From contig CAKTSO010000085.1 in NCBI GenBank assembly GCA_934613185.1, forward strand, positions 1 through 7,924: DNA of 7,924 bases, read 5' to 3'. Below the pieces are notes generated by a model. That model was not told the DNA's origin, searched no databases, and saw nothing but the letters and a program-made list of their open reading frames with translations. This document shows positions 4,528 to 7,924 of the stretch, in pieces (positions within the stretch are counted from its first letter, which is position 1; every line of letters begins with the position of its first letter). This stretch comes from an uncultured Clostridia bacterium. Its GTDB lineage: Bacteria > Bacillota > Clostridia > Christensenellales > Maliibacteriaceae. The position numbers and the translations under genes are program-made.

Positions 4528-5516
4528 AGCGGTTTTTTTCCTATCTTCGGCGAAAATGCGCCTATGCGCTTGCGTTCGTGATCTTCGCCGCGATCTTTGC
4601 GGCCGTGTTTTATTTATATGATATAAAAGGCGCGGCGGAGGCGACGCTTTACGCGTCGGCGCTGTGCCTGTTTGTGCTGGGCGTCTTCGCGCTTTGCGGA
4701 TATTTTTCGTGGCGGCGAAGACTTTTGACGATTCGAGACCTTCAAAAAAACGCGGCGCTTCGCTTGCACGAGCTGCCGCCGCCGCGCGACGCGCTCGAGG
4801 AGGCATATCAGGCGCTGATTCGGAGCCTCGCCGACGAAAATGCGGCAATTTCCCGAAAACGGGACGCCGAGTACGACGACCTTTCCGCGTATTACGCGCT
4901 TTGGACGCATCAGATCAAATCGCCGCTTGCCGCGCTGTCGCTGATGCTGACGGGAGACGACGAAAAGACGCGCGCGATCGCGGCGCAGACGTTTCGCATC
5001 GAACAGTACGTCGAAATGGCGATGGCCTATCTTCGCACCGATTCTCACAGCACGGATTTTGTCATCCGCCGCGTCGATCTTGAATCCTGCGTCCGTGCGA
5101 GCGTGAAAAAATACGCGCCGCTGTTTATTCGAAGCCGTGTCGCCGTGCGTGTCGAGGGCGAAACCGCGCTCGTCCTGTCGGACGAAAAATGGCTCTGCTT
5201 TATGATCGAGCAGATTCTCTCCAACGCGATAAAATACACGAACCCCGGCGGCTGCGTGACGATCGCGATGAATCGCGAATCCGTTTCGATCGCCGACAAC
5301 GGCGTCGGCATCGCGCCGCAGGATCTGCCGCGCGTGTTCGATCGCGGGTTCACCGGCGAAAACGGGCGGCTGGACAAGCGTGCCACGGGCGTCGGGCTGT
5401 ATCTGGTTTCCCGCACGGCGCGCCGTCTCGGGCATCGGGTGTCGATCGAATCCGAACCGGGTGTCGGCACGAAGGTCACGATCGATTTGAAAAGCGAACC
5501 GATCGCGGGCGATTGA
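4524..5516 (+). CDS. Intramembrane-sensing histidine kinase (BceS-like)
   Basis: 330 aa, short for a sensor kinase. Two membrane helices (about 13-32 and 41-62) are joined by only about 8-10 residues, so there is no extracellular sensor domain; this is typical of BceS-type kinases that sense through their partner transporter. The H-box WTHQIKSPLAAL has H129. The N-box EQILSNAIKYT has N234, G1 is IADNGVGI (256-263) with D258, the F-box is FDRGF (272-276), and G2 is TGVGLYLV (288-295). The start is ATG 4524, overlapping the regulator stop by 4 nt; this gives a clean first helix, whereas the open frame extends upstream to 4395 only inside the regulator gene. Translation is coupled to the regulator. 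A strong hairpin terminator follows the stop. Confidence 0.93.
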   Translation: MKRFFSYLRRKCAYALAFVIFAAIFAAVFYLYDIKGAAEATLYASALCLFVLGVFALCGYFSWRRRLLTIRDLQKNAALRLHELPPPRDALEEAYQALIRSLADENAAISRKRDAEYDDLSAYYALWTHQIKSPLAALSLMLTGDDEKTRAIAAQTFRIEQYVEMAMAYLRTDSHSTDFVIRRVDLESCVRASVKKYAPLFIRSRVAVRVEGETALVLSDEKWLCFMIEQILSNAIKYTNPGGCVTIAMNRESVSIADNGVGIAPQDLPRVFDRGFTGENGRLDKRATGVGLYLVSRTARRLGHRVSIESEPGVGTKVTIDLKSEPIAGD

Positions 5517-5536
5517 CAACGAAAAGAACAGGCGCA

Positions 5537-5578
5537 CGCCGCGCAATCTTACGGCATTGTAAGACTGCGCGGCGTTTT
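5537..5578 (+). terminator. Strong hairpin after the kinase gene (terminator)
   Basis: A 16-position stem with one mismatch (5537-5552 against 5559-5574), loop GGCATT and then TTTT (5575-5578). It separates the two-component genes from the transporter genes, implying that the latter have their own regulated promoter. The upper part TCTTAC/GTAAGA may also be an operator (see next entry). Confidence 0.8.
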
Positions 5579-5583
5579 GTAAG
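5547..5583 (+). promoter_or_regulatory. Candidate response-regulator operator upstream of the ATPase gene
   Basis: TCTTAC (5547-5552) and GTAAGA (5559-5564) form a dyad, and TTGTAAG occurs twice in the same direction at 5557-5563 and 5577-5583, exactly 20 bp (two helical turns) apart. OmpR-family regulators typically bind repeated sites on one face of the helix upstream of a weak promoter. Control of the transporter by the adjacent regulator is inferred. Confidence 0.45.
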
Positions 5584-5592
5584 CCGATTCGA

Positions 5593-5626
5593 TGGCAAAC
5601 GGGGCTCCCCTGCGGCAAAATAGGAT
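5593..5626 (+). promoter_or_regulatory. Weak candidate promoter of the transporter operon
   Basis: TAGGAT (5621-5626) or CAAAAT (5616-5621) could be a -10. For CAAAAT a poor -35 TGGCAA (5593-5598) lies 17 nt upstream. GGGGCTCCCC (5601-5610) is a perfect 10-bp palindrome in the spacer. A poor -35 fits an activator-dependent promoter, but the exact site cannot be fixed. Confidence 0.3.
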
Positions 5627-5654
5627 CATGACGCGCAAACGAAAAACGCGGCGT

Positions 5655-5690
5655 AAATTGCGAAAGAAATTGCGAAAGAAATTGCGAAAG
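5655..5690 (+). repeat. Three perfect 12-bp tandem repeats in the transporter leader
   Basis: AAATTGCGAAAG is repeated at 5655-5666, 5667-5678 and 5679-5690 with no mismatch. The array ends in the purine-rich ribosome-binding stretch (AAGGA, 5688-5692) of the ATPase gene at 5704. It may be a slippage product or affect translation or regulator binding. Confidence 0.97.
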
Positions 5691-5703
5691 GAAGAAGAAA
5701 ACC

Positions 5704-6468
5704 ATGCCGCTGCTTGAAGTCAGCAATCTGAAAAAAATCTATACGACCCGCCTGGGCGGCAGCCAAGTGCAGGCGCTTTCCCGCGTCAGTTTCACGGTGG
5801 AAGCGGGCGAATACGTCGCCATCATGGGTGAATCCGGCTCCGGCAAGACGACGCTTTTGAACATTCTCGCGGCGCTCGACCGCCCGACGGAGGGCAGCGT
5901 CCTTTTGGACGGACAGGACATGACGCGCATTCCCGACCGCGACGCGGCGGCGTTCCGCCGAAAGAATCTGGGGTTCGTCTTTCAGGACTTTAATCTGCTT
6001 GACACGTTCAATTTGAAGGACAATATCCTCCTGCCGCTCGTTTTGTCGGGCGAAAAGCCGAGCGCGATGGAGCAAAAGCTCCTGCCGCTTTCAAAGACGC
6101 TCGGCGTGGCGGGGATTTTGAACAAATTCCCCTATGAAGTGTCGGGCGGACAGAAGCAGCGCGCGGCGATTGCGCGGGCGCTCATCACGAGCCCGAAGAT
6201 CGTTCTGGCGGACGAACCCACGGGCGCGCTCGACTCCCGAAGCGCAGACTCTCTTTTGTCTCTGTTTTCCGAGATCAACGAGCGGGGGCAGACGATTTTG
6301 ATGGTCACGCACTCCATCCGCGCCGCAAGCCGCGCGGGACGCGTGCTGTTCATCAAAGACGGCGAGGTGTTCCATCAGATTTATCGCGGCAGCCTCGGGG
6401 ACGACGCCATGTATCAGAAGATCTCCGACACGCTGACCATGCTCTTAACGGGAGGTGACCGCGCGTGA
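5704..6468 (+). CDS. BceA-like peptide ABC transporter ATPase
   Basis: 254 aa, full length for the MacB/BceA class. Walker A GESGSGKTT (42-50), Q-loop Q94 in FVFQDFNLLD, signature VSGGQ (146-150), Walker B IVLADEP (166-172) with catalytic E171, D-loop ALD (175-177) and switch H203 are all intact. It would energise the FtsX-type permease encoded next, giving resistance to envelope-targeting peptide antibiotics (bacitracin or lantibiotic type) by freeing their lipid target. Start ATG 5704 has AAGGA about 11 nt upstream, at the end of the tandem repeats. The stop overlaps the permease start (GTGA), so the two are translationally coupled. A general lipoprotein-type MacB ATPase is less likely given the linked two-helix kinase. 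Confidence 0.95.
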   Translation: MPLLEVSNLKKIYTTRLGGSQVQALSRVSFTVEAGEYVAIMGESGSGKTTLLNILAALDRPTEGSVLLDGQDMTRIPDRDAAAFRRKNLGFVFQDFNLLDTFNLKDNILLPLVLSGEKPSAMEQKLLPLSKTLGVAGILNKFPYEVSGGQKQRAAIARALITSPKIVLADEPTGALDSRSADSLLSLFSEINERGQTILMVTHSIRAASRAGRVLFIKDGEVFHQIYRGSLGDDAMYQKISDTLTMLLTGGDRA

Positions 6469-7924
6469 AAATGCGTCTGTATCCGCGCATGGCGGGGCAG
6501 AACATCGTGCGCCAGCGCCGGTTTTTCTATCCTTATCTTTTAACGGTCATCGGGACGGTCGCTGCGTTTTACATCATCTGCGCCGTCGGCACGGATGAGG
6601 GGATGCAGAATTTGCGCGGCGCGGAATACGCCGTGATGATGGCGAAGGTCGGCGTATGGGTCATGGCGTTTTTCTGCGCGATCTTCCTGTTTTATACAAA
6701 CAGCTTTTTGATGAAGCGGCGAACGCGGGAGATCGGCCTTTACAACATTCTCGGCATGGAAAAACGGCACATCGCCGCGATCATGACGACGGAGACGCTT
6801 ATCGTCTGGAGCATCGGTCTTGCCGCGGGGCTTTTGTGCGGCATTCTGTTTTCCAAACTGGCGACGCTCGCGCTGTTTCGGCTGATCGATTTTGACGTGC
6901 CGTTTGGGTTTTCCGTCTCGATTCCCGCGATTGTGCTGACGGCGGGGCTGTTTTTGGGGATTTTGTTTCTGATCCTTTTGTCGAACCTCGTGCGCGTCGG
7001 GCGCGCGAAGCCGATCGACCTTCTGCACTCGCAAAACGCGGGCGAGCGGGAGCCAAAAACGCGCTGGCTTTTGACGATCCTCGGGATCGTGTCCCTCGCG
7101 GGCGGCTACGCCATCGCGCTCGTCGTGGACGATGCGTTTTCGGCGCTCGGGCTGTATTTCGTCGCCGTCATTCTGGTCATCATCGGGACGTACTGCCTGT
7201 TTACGGCGGTCAGCATCGCGGTGTTGAAGCTTCTTCGCCGCAGGAAAAACTACTATTATAAACCGTCGCATTTCATCAACGTCTCCGGCATGATCTACCG
7301 CATGAAGCAGAACGCGGTCGGGCTTGCGAACATCTGCATTCTGGCGACGATGGTGCTCGTCATGGTCTCCGGCACGCTGTCGCTGTACTTCGGCGGCAAG
7401 GCGGCGGTCGACCGTCTTTTGCCCGCCGACGTCGTCGTCGACGTGACGACGCAGGGCGACTGGAATGCGGAATCCGCGCCCACGGCGCTCGCGTGGCTTT
7501 CCGACCGGATGGAGGAAAACGACATCCCCGTGACGGACGCCCGCGCGGCGACGTATGTGCGATTTGTCGTCGTGCGCGACGGCGACACGCTGACGATCGA
7601 TACCCAGGGCAGCGCGCCGATCGATCTTTGCGTCATGACGCGGGACGAATACGCCGCCGCGACGGGGCAGGATGTGCCGGAATTGTCCGAAGGCGAGGCG
7701 TTTCTTGCGGGAAACGAACTGAAATGGAATCCCGAAACAATAACGCTGACGGGCGGCGGCAAAACGTTGGAATTCGACGTCGCGGCGCACTATGACGACG
7801 GATTTGTCAGCAGCCTTGAAGTCTCGAGCGTGGCAAAGGGCGCGACGCTCGTCGTCGCGGACGAGAATACATTCGACACGATCAATCAAATGCAGATCGG
7901 CGTCTATGACCGGTTTGCAAGCGA
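6465..7924 (+). CDS. BceB-like FtsX-family permease, N-terminal part (cut by window edge)
   Basis: 486 codons are open to the window end. GTG 6465 is the likely start: it overlaps the ATPase stop by 4 nt and has GGGAGG (6450-6455) 9 nt upstream; ATG 6471 is an alternative. Membrane helices are visible at about 20-41, 60-80, 108-130, 152-176, 200-222, 228-255 and 284-310. An FtsX-type cytoplasmic coupling segment KRRTREIGLYNILGM lies at 84-98. From about residue 311 a hydrophilic region begins (at least 175 residues), matching the large extracellular domain between helices 7 and 8 of BceB that carries ligand specificity. BceB proteins are about 650 aa with ten helices, so about 160 residues and three helices should lie beyond the window. 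With the ATPase and kinase it forms the sensory and detoxification complex. Confidence 0.94.
   Translation, partial: MKMRLYPRMAGQNIVRQRRFFYPYLLTVIGTVAAFYIICAVGTDEGMQNLRGAEYAVMMAKVGVWVMAFFCAIFLFYTNSFLMKRRTREIGLYNILGMEKRHIAAIMTTETLIVWSIGLAAGLLCGILFSKLATLALFRLIDFDVPFGFSVSIPAIVLTAGLFLGILFLILLSNLVRVGRAKPIDLLHSQNAGEREPKTRWLLTILGIVSLAGGYAIALVVDDAFSALGLYFVAVILVIIGTYCLFTAVSIAVLKLLRRRKNYYYKPSHFINVSGMIYRMKQNAVGLANICILATMVLVMVSGTLSLYFGGKAAVDRLLPADVVVDVTTQGDWNAESAPTALAWLSDRMEENDIPVTDARAATYVRFVVVRDGDTLTIDTQGSAPIDLCVMTRDEYAAATGQDVPELSEGEAFLAGNELKWNPETITLTGGGKTLEFDVAAHYDDGFVSSLEVSSVAKGATLVVADENTFDTINQMQIGVYDRFAS

Noticed and set aside
4614..5726. 370-codon minus-strand ORF across the kinase gene
   Set aside because: It is antisense to a kinase with all catalytic boxes intact, runs through the terminator and repeats, and has no ribosome site or recognisable domain.
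6540..7889. 449-codon minus-strand ORF
   Set aside because: It is antisense to the BceB-like permease. Its product is an Arg/Asp/His-rich low-complexity protein with no motif, as expected from GC-rich third positions; the plus frame has clear membrane helices and family motifs.

Overview
The window looks like chromosomal DNA from a GC-rich, low-branching Gram-positive bacterium, most likely an uncultured member of the Clostridia (Bacillota). This rests on strong Shine-Dalgarno sequences (AGGAGG, GGGAGG), sigma-A type promoters, and a Bce-type peptide-sensing module next to typical Firmicutes genes (YpsA-like SLOG protein, XRE regulator, DUF1003 protein). The taxon is inferred from gene content and was not tested by any search. 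Genes are tightly packed, and most long antisense ORFs are shadows created by the GC-rich third codon positions.

Layout. (1) Positions 1-656, minus strand: the N-terminal 218 codons of the membrane protease FtsH, starting at TTG with an AGGAGG site and a good promoter at 692-720. (2) Positions 796-2677, plus strand: a complete retron-like transcription unit. A promoter (796-825) leads directly into a structured noncoding RNA (about 833-1053) bounded by a perfect 13-bp inverted repeat (a1/a2). This is followed by a 320-aa retron-type reverse transcriptase starting at TTG (1087-2049), a 190-aa two-helix DUF1003 membrane protein 4 nt downstream (2054-2626), and a strong, probably bidirectional terminator (2636-2677). 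(3) Positions 2720-3229, minus strand: a 169-aa DUF1273/YpsA-like SLOG-fold protein, divergent from an XRE-family regulator (3356-3685) across a 126-bp control region. (4) Positions 3786-7924, plus strand: a Bce-type module. It has an OmpR-family response regulator (3850-4527) overlapping by ATGA with a short intramembrane-sensing histidine kinase (4524-5516). A terminator hairpin and probable operator region (5537-5690) follow, then a BceA-like ATPase (5704-6468) overlapping by GTGA with a BceB-like FtsX-type permease (6465 to the window end, incomplete).

How the parts work together. In the retron unit the RNA would be the template and primer for the reverse transcriptase, giving an RNA-linked single-stranded DNA (msDNA) whose predicted fold is a three-way junction rather than a simple hairpin. 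The DUF1003 protein would then be the candidate membrane-acting effector of an anti-phage system, by analogy with two-helix membrane effectors such as that of retron Ec48. To my knowledge DUF1003 is not an established retron effector, so this is the main novelty candidate; its function here is inferred from operon structure only. In the Bce module the permease and kinase would jointly sense a cell-envelope-targeting peptide, and the phosphorylated regulator would activate transporter expression from the 5537-5690 region.
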